NCBI GenBank assembly: GCA_024638845.1
Contig: JAHEJN010000011.1
Coordinates: 7,237-52,398 of the forward strand
Origin: Acidimicrobiales bacterium
GTDB lineage: Bacteria > Actinomycetota > Acidimicrobiia > Acidimicrobiales > JAHEJN01
Direction of reading: 5' to 3'
DNA: 45,162 nt
Below, in pieces: positions 23,030-31,079 of this stretch. The position numbers and the translations under genes are program-made. The number at the start of each line of letters is the position of its first letter. Within the stretch, counting starts at the first letter, position 1. The notes under the pieces are model-generated. The model saw only the letters and a list, made by a program, of their open reading frames with translations, was not told the origin of the DNA and made no database searches.

Positions 23030-24316
23030 ATGGAAGCAGTGTGTGACCCGGTTGCGAACGAGGCGTTCGATGCCGTCGTCGCCGGTCTCGATCGGCTCGC
23101 GTCCGGCGTGTCACCAGTCGATTCCGGCGATGCGATCGCATGGATAACCGCAACCGAGCAGATCCGCCGTCGGGTCGAACACCTCCACCTCGAGCTGTTG
23201 GAAGCCATCGACACTGACAACCTGTACGCCGCCGACGGTCACTTCTCGGCCAAACGCATGGTCGAACACCACGCCGGTTTGTCCCCCGCAGAATCCACAC
23301 GCCACGACCGCTGCCGCCGCATGCTCACCGAGCTCGACACCGTCGCCGCTGCGTTCTCGTCCGGCCAACTGGGTATCGCCCAAACCACGGTGTTGGCCAA
23401 GGTGTTCGCCAACAAACGGGTCCGGGACCACATGGCCGACGCCCAAACCTGGTTCTTGGCCCAGGCCCAGGCGTTGTCGTTTCGCGACTTCCAGCAGGTG
23501 GTGCGCACCTGGGAACGCCTGGTCGACGCCGACGGGGCCGCCGACCGCAACCACCGCAACCACGAGACCCGCAACGCCACCCTCACCCAAGACCCCTTCG
23601 ATCTCGGCTGGGAGCTCCGGGCGAGAATGAGCTCGCTGGTGGGTGCCGAGCTGGGCGCCATCCTCGACGCCTACACCCGCGCCGAATACGAGATCGACTG
23701 GGACAAGGCCCGCGCCGACCACGGCGAGGCCGCCACCGCCGCCCACCTCCCCCGCACCGCCGCCCAACGCCGCGCCGACGCCCTGGTCGCGATCTTCCAC
23801 CACGCCGCCACCTCCACCACCACCTCGGTGTCGGTCCCCACCCACAACATCGTGTGGAGCGCCGACACCTACACCGCCCTGCTCCAATCGCTCGAAACCG
23901 GCAAACGCCCGCACCTCGATGTCGACACTCACCGCTGCTCCACCCTCGACGGGGTATCGGTCGACCCCACCGAAGCCCTCATCGCCAGCCTCACCTCCCG
24001 GCTCCGACGAGTCGTCATCGACGCGAAGCGAGTGACCATCGACCTCGGCGAAGCCCGGTTCTTCACCGGATCGGCCCGCCACGCCGTGCTGGTCACCAAC
24101 CCCGGCTGCATCTGGCCCGGCTGCCACCAACCAGCCACCAACTGCCAGATCGACCACCTCCGAGAACACCAACAACACGGCAGAACCCACCCCGGAAACG
24201 GGGCGCCACTGTGTGGCAGACACAACCGACACAAACACAACGCCAACTACGCCGTGCAACGCGACCCCACCGGCACCTACACCATCACCCGCCCCGACGG
24301 CACCACCTTCGAATAG
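23030..24316 (+). CDS. HNH endonuclease, DUF222/13E12 repeat family
   Basis: This 428-residue protein has an N-terminal DUF222 region (residues about 15-300) and a C-terminal HNH nuclease domain: CIWPGCHQPATNCQIDHLRE, then NGAPLCGRHNRHKHNANY. Members are multi-copy in many actinobacteria and behave like mobile or selfish genes; whether this copy moves is not shown. The coding sequence from about 23700 is extremely rich in CCACC-like runs, unlike its neighbours. ATG 23030 was preferred to GTG 23018. The G-rich upstream region has a short GTGT/ACAC inverted repeat at 23000-23008. Confidence 0.9.
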   Translation: MEAVCDPVANEAFDAVVAGLDRLASGVSPVDSGDAIAWITATEQIRRRVEHLHLELLEAIDTDNLYAADGHFSAKRMVEHHAGLSPAESTRHDRCRRMLTELDTVAAAFSSGQLGIAQTTVLAKVFANKRVRDHMADAQTWFLAQAQALSFRDFQQVVRTWERLVDADGAADRNHRNHETRNATLTQDPFDLGWELRARMSSLVGAELGAILDAYTRAEYEIDWDKARADHGEAATAAHLPRTAAQRRADALVAIFHHAATSTTTSVSVPTHNIVWSADTYTALLQSLETGKRPHLDVDTHRCSTLDGVSVDPTEALIASLTSRLRRVVIDAKRVTIDLGEARFFTGSARHAVLVTNPGCIWPGCHQPATNCQIDHLREHQQHGRTHPGNGAPLCGRHNRHKHNANYAVQRDPTGTYTITRPDGTTFE

Positions 24317-24332
24317 TCGAAGCGGTGCAACA

Positions 24333-24710
24333 ATGGCGGGTATGCCCACCGAGCCGCCCCGCCAGGCAGTCAACCTCGCCGCGATGCTGTCGCAGTTCGA
24401 CGATCACTGGTCGCCGAGGACGGTGGCCGAGTTCAACGGCCACGATGTGATGGTGGTCAAGGTCGAGGGCGAGTTCGTCTGGCATCACCACGACGACACC
24501 GACGACTTCTTCCTGGTGCTGAACGGACGAATCACGATCCGTTTGCACGACGGCGACGTGAGCCTCGGGCCCGGCGAGCTGTTCGTGGTCCCCGCCGGTG
24601 TCGAACACCAGCCGGTCGCGGCCGAAGAGGCCGAGCTGCTGCTCATCGAGCCGAGAGGCACGCCCAACACCGGCGACGTGGCGACGGCTGCAGAGCGCAT
24701 CATCATCTGA
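24333..24710 (+). CDS. Cupin-domain protein
   Basis: This protein of about 125 residues has a single cupin barrel: FVWHHHDDTDDFFLVLNGRITI supplies the HxHx(n)E-like first motif (with D in place of E), and GELFVVPAGVEHQPVA the second, with its His ligand. A metal site is likely, the reaction unknown. The start could be ATG 24333 or ATG 24342; neither has a good ribosome site. It begins 16 bases after the HNH gene stop, on the same strand. Confidence 0.82.
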   Translation: MAGMPTEPPRQAVNLAAMLSQFDDHWSPRTVAEFNGHDVMVVKVEGEFVWHHHDDTDDFFLVLNGRITIRLHDGDVSLGPGELFVVPAGVEHQPVAAEEAELLLIEPRGTPNTGDVATAAERIII

Positions 24711-24720
24711 CATCGCCAGC

Positions 24721-25099
24721 GTGGCCACCACTTCAGAGAGCGTTCACGATGGCCTGCTCTGGATCGGGAGGCTGCTGCTCATCGGCCTCAAGCGGGCGGC
24801 GATCATCGGCGTCTTCGTCGGACTGTTCGCGCTTGCGATCTGGGCGACGAGCGGGACGTCGTACTCCGACTGCGACGACGTCACCGAGGAGCAGCGAGCT
24901 CGGCTGGAATCGCTCTCGCCGGCCAGGAATGGATCGCACAGGACGACTTCTTGCCGTACTTCCACGATCTCTGGGTTCGCTGCTTCCGGTTCAGCCAGCC
25001 GGGTTGGGAGCGAATCGAGCTCAACGTGGTGGCGAATCGAGCCGACGGCGACGGCTTCGGCCCGGGTCCCGCTCGTCGGGCGCATGGGACACTGGCGGG
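24721..25099 (+). pseudogene. Probable frameshifted small membrane protein gene
   Basis: From GTG 24721 one frame encodes a credible membrane helix (LLLIGLKRAAIIGVFVGLFALAIW) and then SYSDCDDVTEEQRARLESL. After about 24915 that frame turns Ser/Arg/Thr-rich, while the frame beginning at 24903 becomes protein-like (LAGQEWIAQDDFLPYF, HDLWVRCFRFSQPGWERIEL). This points to a one-base indel near 24905-24920, or a sequencing error. The second frame has no stop before the VOC gene, so its natural end is also lost. I do not recognise the family. Confidence 0.4.
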
Positions 25100-25525
25100 A
25101 TGGACATTCTTTTCGTTGCCGGATTCGCACCGATCGCCGCCGATCCGGCAACTGCCATTGCGTTCTATCGCGGAACTCTCGGCCTGCCCCTCGAAACAGT
25201 GTCGGGTGACTACGTCGCCGTCGACGGCTTCGGCGGCACCAAACACCTCGGCGTATGGCCGCTCAGCGAAGCCGCCCAGTCGTGTTTCGATACACCGGAG
25301 TGGCCTGCGGATGTCCCCATCCCCCAGGCCTCGATCGAGTTCGAGGTCGCCGACGTCGCGGCGGCCGCCGACGAGCTCGTGGCGGCAGGCCACGCCTTGG
25401 TGCACCACGCTCGTACCGAACCCTGGGGCCAGACCATCGCTCGGCTGCTCGGCCCCGAGGGCCTCCTCGTCGGCGTGTGTCATACACCGTGGTTGCACTC
25501 CACGAGCGACACGGACCGCGCCTAG
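25100..25525 (+). CDS. VOC/glyoxalase-superfamily protein
   Basis: This 141-residue protein follows the VOC pattern: ADPATAIAFYRGTLGLPLETVSGDYVAVDGFGG in the first half and IEFEVADVAAAADELVAAGHALVHHARTEPWGQTIARLLGPEGLLVGVC in the second. VOC proteins include glyoxalases, dioxygenases and antibiotic-binding proteins; the exact activity cannot be assigned. The ATG at 25100 follows a GACACT element by 6 bases, suggesting a leaderless message independent of the broken gene upstream. It converges on smc with 15 bases between stops. Confidence 0.85.
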   Translation: MDILFVAGFAPIAADPATAIAFYRGTLGLPLETVSGDYVAVDGFGGTKHLGVWPLSEAAQSCFDTPEWPADVPIPQASIEFEVADVAAAADELVAAGHALVHHARTEPWGQTIARLLGPEGLLVGVCHTPWLHSTSDTDRA

Positions 25526-25540
25526 CCCGATCGGGGAGAA

Positions 25541-28500
25541 TCAGGCGACGACCGGCTCGGCGCCGGCTCGTTCGCTGAGCACCTTCGAAGAACCGCCAGG
25601 GGCCATAGACACGCCGTAGAGGCAGTCGGCGGCTTCCATGGTGCGCTTCTGGTGGCTCACGATCAGCAGCTGGGCCTCGTCGCGGAACTCGGCGACGAGG
25701 TTCAGGAAGCGATGCAGGTTGACGTCGTCGAGGGCAGCTTCGACCTCGTCCATCACGTAGAAGGGCGACGGGCGGCTACGGAAGACGGCGAACAGGAAGG
25801 CAAGGGCAGTGAGTGACCGCTCGCCTCCCGAGAGCAGCGACAGCTTCTTCACGTTCTTGCCCGACGGCCTCGCCTGCACCTCGACCCCGGTCTCGAGCAG
25901 ATTCGACGGGTCGGTGAGGCGCAGGCTGCCCTGGCCGCCGGGGAACAGCGAACCGAACAGCTTGGCGAAGCTCTCGGCCACGTCGGCGTAGGCCGACGAG
26001 AAGACGTTCACGATCTCCTCGTCGATGGCCCGGATCACCTTGTTGAGCTCGCGACGACTCGACCGCACGTCGTCGAGCTGCTCTTGGAGGAAGTCGTGGC
26101 GCTCGGTGAGGGCCTCGAACTCCTCCAGAGCCAGCGGGTTGATGGGACCCATGAGCCGCAGCTCACGTTCGAGCTCGCGGATGCGGGCGGCGGCCGATAC
26201 ACCTTCGGCCAGCTCGGGGCAGGTGGCCTCGATGGCTTCGCGGGGCGAGCAGCCGTGGTCACGGCGCAGGGATTCGAGCGCCGTCTCGAGGCGGAGGTCG
26301 ATCTCGGCCCGATCGATGTCGAGCTTCTGGAGGCGGGTCCGCACTTCGGTGAGCTCTCGCTCGGCCGCAGACCGATCGCGACGCAGCGACTCGAGCTTGG
26401 TCGATGCCGCTCGGGCCTCGTCGGACAAGCGCTGATGGCGATCGCGAAGCGTGCCCAGCTCGCCGTCGATCGCATGTAGCTGGCCTTCGAGCTCGACGGT
26501 CAGCTGGTCGGCCAGCCCGAGGCGGCGGTCGAGGTCGACCCGACGGCCCCCGGAGCGCTCGCGTTCGGCCTCGAAGCGGCCGAGGCGACGCTCGATCTCG
26601 GCCCGACGGTCGCGGAGCAGCTGCCCGCGCTGCTCGACGGCGGCGGCGCGCACCTCGAGATCGGTGCGCAGGGCGGCAACGGCGCGAGCCCGCTCGTCGA
26701 GGCGCGAACGGAACAAGGTGAGCTGGCGGCCCTTCTCGGCCCGTTCCTCGTCGGCGGCCTCGAGCCCGGGCAGCAGCTCGGCCAGCTCTGCGGTGCGGGC
26801 CTGATCGCGGTGGAGACGTTCGGAGATCTCGGCGAGATGGTGCTCGATGCCGTCGAGCTCGACCTGGTTCTCGCGCACGGCGCGGTCGGCCTCCTGTCGC
26901 GCCTCGCTGGCCATCGTCTGCTCTCGCTCCGACAGCGTGCGTTCGCGCTCGAGGTCGACCACGGCGGTCTTGGCCGCCGACAGCACCTCGACGGCGGCCG
27001 CCTGCTCGGCCCGCGCTTCGTCGAGGCGTGCGATGGCCGATTCGGCGTTGGAGACCGCCTCTTCGAGGGCGGCCCCGGTGGCGCCGGTTCGGGGTGCATT
27101 GATCCGCCAGCCGCTCGCACCGAACCGGCTGCCGTCGGGGGTGACGATCGTCGCCAGCGGGTGATCGAGCGCGGCGTCGATCGCCGCGGTGGTGTCGTCG
27201 ACCACCACGGCTCCGCCGACGAGGCGATCGAGCAGCGTGTCGACCCCGGGTTGGGGCGAGCGGACGTGGCCCCGGATCGGTCGACCGACCGGTGGAGGTG
27301 TCGGCGTCGATGCCGACACGCCGAGGGCCAGCACCGCGCCGGCAGCATCGCCGTGGTGCAGACGATCGACGGCTCGACGGGCGGTTTCGGCATCGCTGAC
27401 GATCACCGCCGCGATGGCGTCGCCGCAGGCCGCCTCGAAGGACTCGGCCCATCCGGCGTCGATCTCGACGAGCTCGAGCAGGGTGCCGATCACGCCGTCG
27501 AGCCCTTCGAGCTCGCCGACCCCGGACGTGGCTCGGGCCTCGTCGAGCGCAAGGGCAAGGGCATCGGCCCGAGCCGTCCACGACTCGCGTTCGCGCTCGG
27601 CCGCCGCGACGGCGGCGCGAGATGCATCGACCGTCTCGCCGGCGTGGTGTCGGTGTTCGAGCGCGGCGTCGATACGGAGCTCGACCGGCTCGGCGTCGGG
27701 ACCCGACGACGGCCCTGCGGCGAGTCGGCTCACCCTGGCGTCGAGGGCGACCTTGGCATCGAGCAGCTCGGCCCGGCGGGCCACGAGTCGCTGCCGCTCG
27801 GCATCGGCTCGGGCCACGGCCTGGCGCAGTGCACCGAGCTCGCCACGGACCTCGGCTGCGGCGCCGCTCGGCGCCGGCGTGCCGTCGCCCAGCTCGCTCT
27901 GGAAGCGATCGCGCTCGACGGCCAGCTCGACCTCGGCCACCTCCAGCCGCTCGGCATCGGGCACCAGATTCTCGGCCTGTTCGTCGACCTCGCGGAGATC
28001 GGCTGCCACCCCGGCGGCCTCGGCCTCGAGCGAGGCGATGACGTCGAGGTCGATGGTGGCATCGCGTTCTCGTCGGAGACCGGCTCCGCGCTCGGCCAAC
28101 AACGCGGCCACACCACGGGCACGTTCGCGCAGCGACTCGCACCGGGTGAGCGCCGCACTGAGGTGGACGTCGCCCGACTCGGCCAGCTGGCTCTCGGCCG
28201 CCATGACCTCGGCATCGAGGGCGGCGAGGTCGCGAACGAGCGTGGCCTCGGTGGTGGCGAGCCCGTTGCGCTCGGCTCGGTTGGTGTCGGAGCGCGTCTT
28301 GAGCTGATCGAGCTCGCGGCCCGCCAAGAACAGCCGCAGCCCTCCGAGCTCGTCGACCAGGCTCCCGTGGCGGCGGGCCGCATCGGCTTGCCGTTCGAGG
28401 GGCCGGAGCTGTCGGCGGACCTCGCGCAACAGGTCCTGCACTCGGGTGAGGTTGGCCTCGGTGCTCTGGAGGCGACGCTCGGACTTCTCCTTGCGTTTGC

Positions 28501-29011
28501 GGTACTTCAGGACCCCAGCTGCTTCCTCGATGATGAGACGGCGCTCTTCGGGCCGGGCGTTGAGAACGGCGTCGATCTGACCCTGACTGACGATCACGTG
28601 TTGTTGACGACCCACACCGGAGTCACTGAGCAGGTCCTGTAGGTCGAGCAGTCGACACGACACGCCGTTGATGGCGTACTCGGACTCGCCGGTCCGGAAC
28701 AACGTGCGGGTGACGGTGACCTCTTCGAAGTCGATGGGGAGCAGCTTCGACGCGTTGTCGATGGTGAGGGAGACCTCGGCTCGACCCAGCGCGGGGCGCT
28801 TCTCGGTGCCGGCGAAGATCACGTCGTCCATCTTCTGTGACCGCACCGCCGAGGGGGCCTGGGCACCGAGCACCCACGCGATGGCGTCGACGACGTTTGA
28901 CTTGCCTGAACCGTTGGGGCCGACCACGACGGTGACGCCGGGCTCGAGATCGAGAACGGTGGCGTCGGCGAACGACTTGAAGCCCTTGAGGGTCAGGCTC
29001 TTCAGGAACAT
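25541..29011 (-). CDS. smc: Chromosome segregation protein SMC
   Basis: This 1156-residue condensin ATPase loops and compacts chromosomal DNA together with ScpA/ScpB. The N-terminal head has Walker A VVGPNGSGKSNVVDAIAW. Two long coiled coils (about 170-490 and 650-990) flank a hinge near 500-640 (GVGELEGLDGVIGTLLELVEID onward). The C-terminal head has the signature LSGGERSLTALAFLFA and Walker B FYVMDEVEAALDD. The ATG is preceded at 7 bases by TAGCGT, so smc appears to have its own leaderless promoter though it follows the mutM-like gene. ftsY, its usual neighbour, is about 11 kb away. Confidence 0.97.
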   Translation of the reverse strand: MFLKSLTLKGFKSFADATVLDLEPGVTVVVGPNGSGKSNVVDAIAWVLGAQAPSAVRSQKMDDVIFAGTEKRPALGRAEVSLTIDNASKLLPIDFEEVTVTRTLFRTGESEYAINGVSCRLLDLQDLLSDSGVGRQQHVIVSQGQIDAVLNARPEERRLIIEEAAGVLKYRKRKEKSERRLQSTEANLTRVQDLLREVRRQLRPLERQADAARRHGSLVDELGGLRLFLAGRELDQLKTRSDTNRAERNGLATTEATLVRDLAALDAEVMAAESQLAESGDVHLSAALTRCESLRERARGVAALLAERGAGLRRERDATIDLDVIASLEAEAAGVAADLREVDEQAENLVPDAERLEVAEVELAVERDRFQSELGDGTPAPSGAAAEVRGELGALRQAVARADAERQRLVARRAELLDAKVALDARVSRLAAGPSSGPDAEPVELRIDAALEHRHHAGETVDASRAAVAAAERERESWTARADALALALDEARATSGVGELEGLDGVIGTLLELVEIDAGWAESFEAACGDAIAAVIVSDAETARRAVDRLHHGDAAGAVLALGVSASTPTPPPVGRPIRGHVRSPQPGVDTLLDRLVGGAVVVDDTTAAIDAALDHPLATIVTPDGSRFGASGWRINAPRTGATGAALEEAVSNAESAIARLDEARAEQAAAVEVLSAAKTAVVDLERERTLSEREQTMASEARQEADRAVRENQVELDGIEHHLAEISERLHRDQARTAELAELLPGLEAADEERAEKGRQLTLFRSRLDERARAVAALRTDLEVRAAAVEQRGQLLRDRRAEIERRLGRFEAERERSGGRRVDLDRRLGLADQLTVELEGQLHAIDGELGTLRDRHQRLSDEARAASTKLESLRRDRSAAERELTEVRTRLQKLDIDRAEIDLRLETALESLRRDHGCSPREAIEATCPELAEGVSAAARIRELERELRLMGPINPLALEEFEALTERHDFLQEQLDDVRSSRRELNKVIRAIDEEIVNVFSSAYADVAESFAKLFGSLFPGGQGSLRLTDPSNLLETGVEVQARPSGKNVKKLSLLSGGERSLTALAFLFAVFRSRPSPFYVMDEVEAALDDVNLHRFLNLVAEFRDEAQLLIVSHQKRTMEAADCLYGVSMAPGGSSKVLSERAGAEPVVA

Positions 29012-29018
29012 CGCAAAG

Positions 29019-29024
29019 ACGCTA
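29019..29024 (-). promoter_or_regulatory. -10 element (TAGCGT) for smc
   Basis: TAGCGT lies 7 bases before the smc ATG and 43 bases past the mutM-like stop. Confidence 0.5.
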
Positions 29025-29066
29025 GCAGCGCAAACGACACGCGTGGAATTTGGGGGCCGGCACGGT

Positions 29067-29903
29067 TCAGACCTGGCTCTGTTCGCAGTAGTACGTCCAC
29101 CGCTTCTGATACTTGCTGCGAGCGATCGGGCGCCGTGATCGCGGCGACAGCTCGCCGTGCTTTCCGTACACGGCCAGGTGATCCTGGAACACGCCCGGTT
29201 GACCGAAGATGTCGTAGTAGCCGCCCTCTTCCAGGGTGGTGCCGCGGTACTTGATGGCGTCGTGCATCGTCTCGACCAACGCTCGGTAGAACCGCCGCAC
29301 CTCCTGGGTGGTGAGGGAGTTGCTCATCCGGTCGAACCGAAGCCCGGCATGGAAGAGGATCTCGTCGGAGTAGATGTCGCCGAGACCGATGAGAACGGAG
29401 TCGTCGAGCAGCAGGGCCTTGAGCTTCAGCTCGTGGCCCTGCAGGATCTGCGCGAAGTTGGTCCACGACATGGGTTCGTTCACAGGGTCGACGCCCAGCC
29501 CGATGAGCTCGGGGATCTCGTCGATGAGGTCTTCGTCGGGAACGACGAGCATCTGCGCATCGCCGTCGGGGTCGATGAGCCGGAGTTGTCCGCCCTGGGT
29601 GAAGGTGAATACAGCGACGGTCTTCGGCTCGAGGGCGTCCTTGTTGGCGTTTCGCTGGAGGTGCGCCCGCTCGCCGAGGTGAACGGCGAGAGTACTCCCG
29701 TTGTCGAGCCGGGCCAGCAACCACAGACCGAGGCGATCGAAGGTCTCGATCTTCACGCCATCGAGGGCGGCCGCGAACTTGGTGCGGTTGCCCGAGCGAG
29801 TCACCAGCTTCGGAACCGTGACGTCGACGTCCTTGATGCGCTTGCCTGTCACTTCTCGTTCGAGATCGCGGCGTGTCGTTTCGAGCTCGGGAAGACTGTT
29901 CAC
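29067..29903 (-). CDS. MutM/Fpg-family DNA glycosylase homologue lacking catalytic residues
   Basis: This 278-residue protein keeps the Fpg fold (LPELETTRRDLE at the start, the helix-two-turn-helix LLLDDSVLIGLGDIYSDEILFHAGL, and VYGKHGEL near the end) and the canonical place between rnc and smc. Fpg removes 8-oxoguanine using Pro2, Glu3 and a lysine, and binds DNA with a four-Cys zinc finger. Here residues 2-3 are Asn-Ser, the lysine position (GKYLL) is Leu60, the DPRRFG arginine is lost (DPDGDA), and the zinc finger reads SPRS and CEQS instead of CxxC and CxxC. The GTG start overlaps the rnc stop (GTGA), so the N-terminus is firm. It is probably a non-enzymatic DNA-binding paralogue. Confidence 0.9.
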   Translation of the reverse strand: MNSLPELETTRRDLEREVTGKRIKDVDVTVPKLVTRSGNRTKFAAALDGVKIETFDRLGLWLLARLDNGSTLAVHLGERAHLQRNANKDALEPKTVAVFTFTQGGQLRLIDPDGDAQMLVVPDEDLIDEIPELIGLGVDPVNEPMSWTNFAQILQGHELKLKALLLDDSVLIGLGDIYSDEILFHAGLRFDRMSNSLTTQEVRRFYRALVETMHDAIKYRGTTLEEGGYYDIFGQPGVFQDHLAVYGKHGELSPRSRRPIARSKYQKRWTYYCEQSQV

Positions 29904-30619
29904 GGTGAACCTCCACCGGCGGCCAGGGAATCGGTGTTGCGCTCGAGGTCACGGGTGAGATCGTGGAGGGCTGCACACGCCTGGCGGGCCGCTGCCTGCT
30001 CGGCCTGCTTCTTGCTCCCACCCGTGCCCCGACCACGAACCTCGCCGCCGACCTCGACGACGGCCTCGAAGTACCTCTCGTGATCGGGTCCGTCACCGTT
30101 CACGACATAGGTGGGGAGACCGTCGAAGTACTGCACGGCGAGCTCTTGGAGCACCGTCTTGTAGTCGTCGCCGCCCGGACCGTCGGAGGAATAGACGATG
30201 TGGTCGGCGAAGTGCTCGAGCACGAACGTCGACGCCGTCTCCATGCCACCGTCGACGAAGACGGCACCGATGATCGCCTCCATCGCATCGGTGAGGATCG
30301 AGCGCTTGTCGGCTCCCCCGCTGGCGGTCTCACCCTTGCCGAGCAACAGGTGCGGACCGACGTCGAGCCCGCGCGCGACCTGGGCCAGCGCCGCCGAGCT
30401 CACGACCGACGCACGGATTTTGGCCAATTCACCTTCGGCGAGATCGGGCATCGAGTCGTACAGGAATTCGGTGACGGCCAGACCGAGCACGGCGTCGCCG
30501 AGGAACTCGAGACGCTCGTTCGACTCGTAGCCCTCGTTCTCGGCGCACCACGACCGGTGGGTGAGGGCATGCGCGAGCAGGGAGGGGTCGATGAAGGAAT
30601 ACCCGAGGCGCTCGGCCAA
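29900..30619 (-). CDS. rnc: Ribonuclease III
   Basis: This 239-residue enzyme cleaves double-stranded RNA in rRNA and mRNA processing. The nuclease domain has LAHALTHRSWCAE, the signature NERLEFLGDAVLGLAV and the metal-binding DAMEAIIGAVFVDGG. The C-terminal dsRBD includes DYKTVLQELAVQYF and GTGGSKKQAEQAAARQA. The start is uncertain: TTG 30619 is used here, but a CTG at 30646 overlapping the acpP stop is also in frame and would add 9 residues. No ATG or GTG is available. The gene is coupled to the mutM-like gene. Confidence 0.95.
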   Translation of the reverse strand: MAERLGYSFIDPSLLAHALTHRSWCAENEGYESNERLEFLGDAVLGLAVTEFLYDSMPDLAEGELAKIRASVVSSAALAQVARGLDVGPHLLLGKGETASGGADKRSILTDAMEAIIGAVFVDGGMETASTFVLEHFADHIVYSSDGPGGDDYKTVLQELAVQYFDGLPTYVVNGDGPDHERYFEAVVEVGGEVRGRGTGGSKKQAEQAAARQACAALHDLTRDLERNTDSLAAGGGSP

Positions 30620-30642
30620 CTGCCCGTCGTCGGCTGTCGATG

Positions 30643-30936
30643 TCAGGAGTTCAGCCGCCCGTCGACGTAGTCGACGGCATCTCGCACGGTCTTGAGATCG
30701 TCGAGATCCTCGTCGTCGATGCGGAACCCGACGGAGCGCTCGCCGATCTCGTCCTCGAGGGACTCGACCAGCTCGATGAGCGCCAGCGAGTCGGCGTCGA
30801 GATCGTCGACGAAGGAGTCACCTTCGCCGATCGACCCGGGTTCGATCTCGAGGATGTCGGCCAGGCGCTCGCGAACCAGCGAGAATATCGCCGGTCGGTC
30901 GAACGGCGCCTGTTCCATGTTCGTCTCTGCGGGCAC
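30643..30936 (-). CDS. acpP: Acyl carrier protein
   Basis: This 97-residue carrier holds growing fatty acyl chains on a phosphopantetheine arm. The attachment serine is in DDLDADSLALIELVESLEDE. The GTG at 30934-30936 is preferred over the ATG at 30918 because a perfect AGGAGG (30944-30949) lies 7 bases upstream of it, adding six in-frame residues. It sits between plsX and rnc, 161 bases after plsX, and may have its own promoter. Confidence 0.93.
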   Translation of the reverse strand: MPAETNMEQAPFDRPAIFSLVRERLADILEIEPGSIGEGDSFVDDLDADSLALIELVESLEDEIGERSVGFRIDDEDLDDLKTVRDAVDYVDGRLNS

Positions 30937-30938
30937 CC

Positions 30939-30948
30939 GGAGGCCTCC
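30939..30948 (-). promoter_or_regulatory. Palindrome over the acpP ribosome site
   Basis: GGAGGCCTCC, a perfect 10-base palindrome, contains most of the acpP Shine-Dalgarno site. It could pair between molecules, but the absent loop makes an intramolecular hairpin unlikely. Confidence 0.2.
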
Positions 30949-30963
30949 TGTGTACAGTGCGCG

Positions 30964-30983
30964 GATTGGCGTCGGTACCCGCC
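30964..30983. promoter_or_regulatory. Inverted repeat upstream of acpP
   Basis: TTGGCG and CGCCAA arms flank an 8-base centre (TCGGTACC) about 28 bases before the acpP GTG. It could be a repressor site for fatty-acid genes; this is inference. Confidence 0.3.
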
Positions 30984-31079
30984 AACCCGGTCGATCGACG
31001 AGTCTAGCGAGCCCGAACTTTGTTCGCTTGTGAACGCCCCGAAAGGCGCGGAACCGTGCGGATTCGGTCGGGCGAAGGC

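Noticed and set aside
23560-24300. CCACC-rich stretch as a tandem repeat array
   Set aside because: It is codon bias (Thr/Ala/His/Pro codons) within the HNH protein, with no fixed repeat unit.
26810-28642. 610-codon plus-strand frame antisense to smc
   Set aside because: It is a shadow of the coiled-coil coding sequence, with no recognisable domain.
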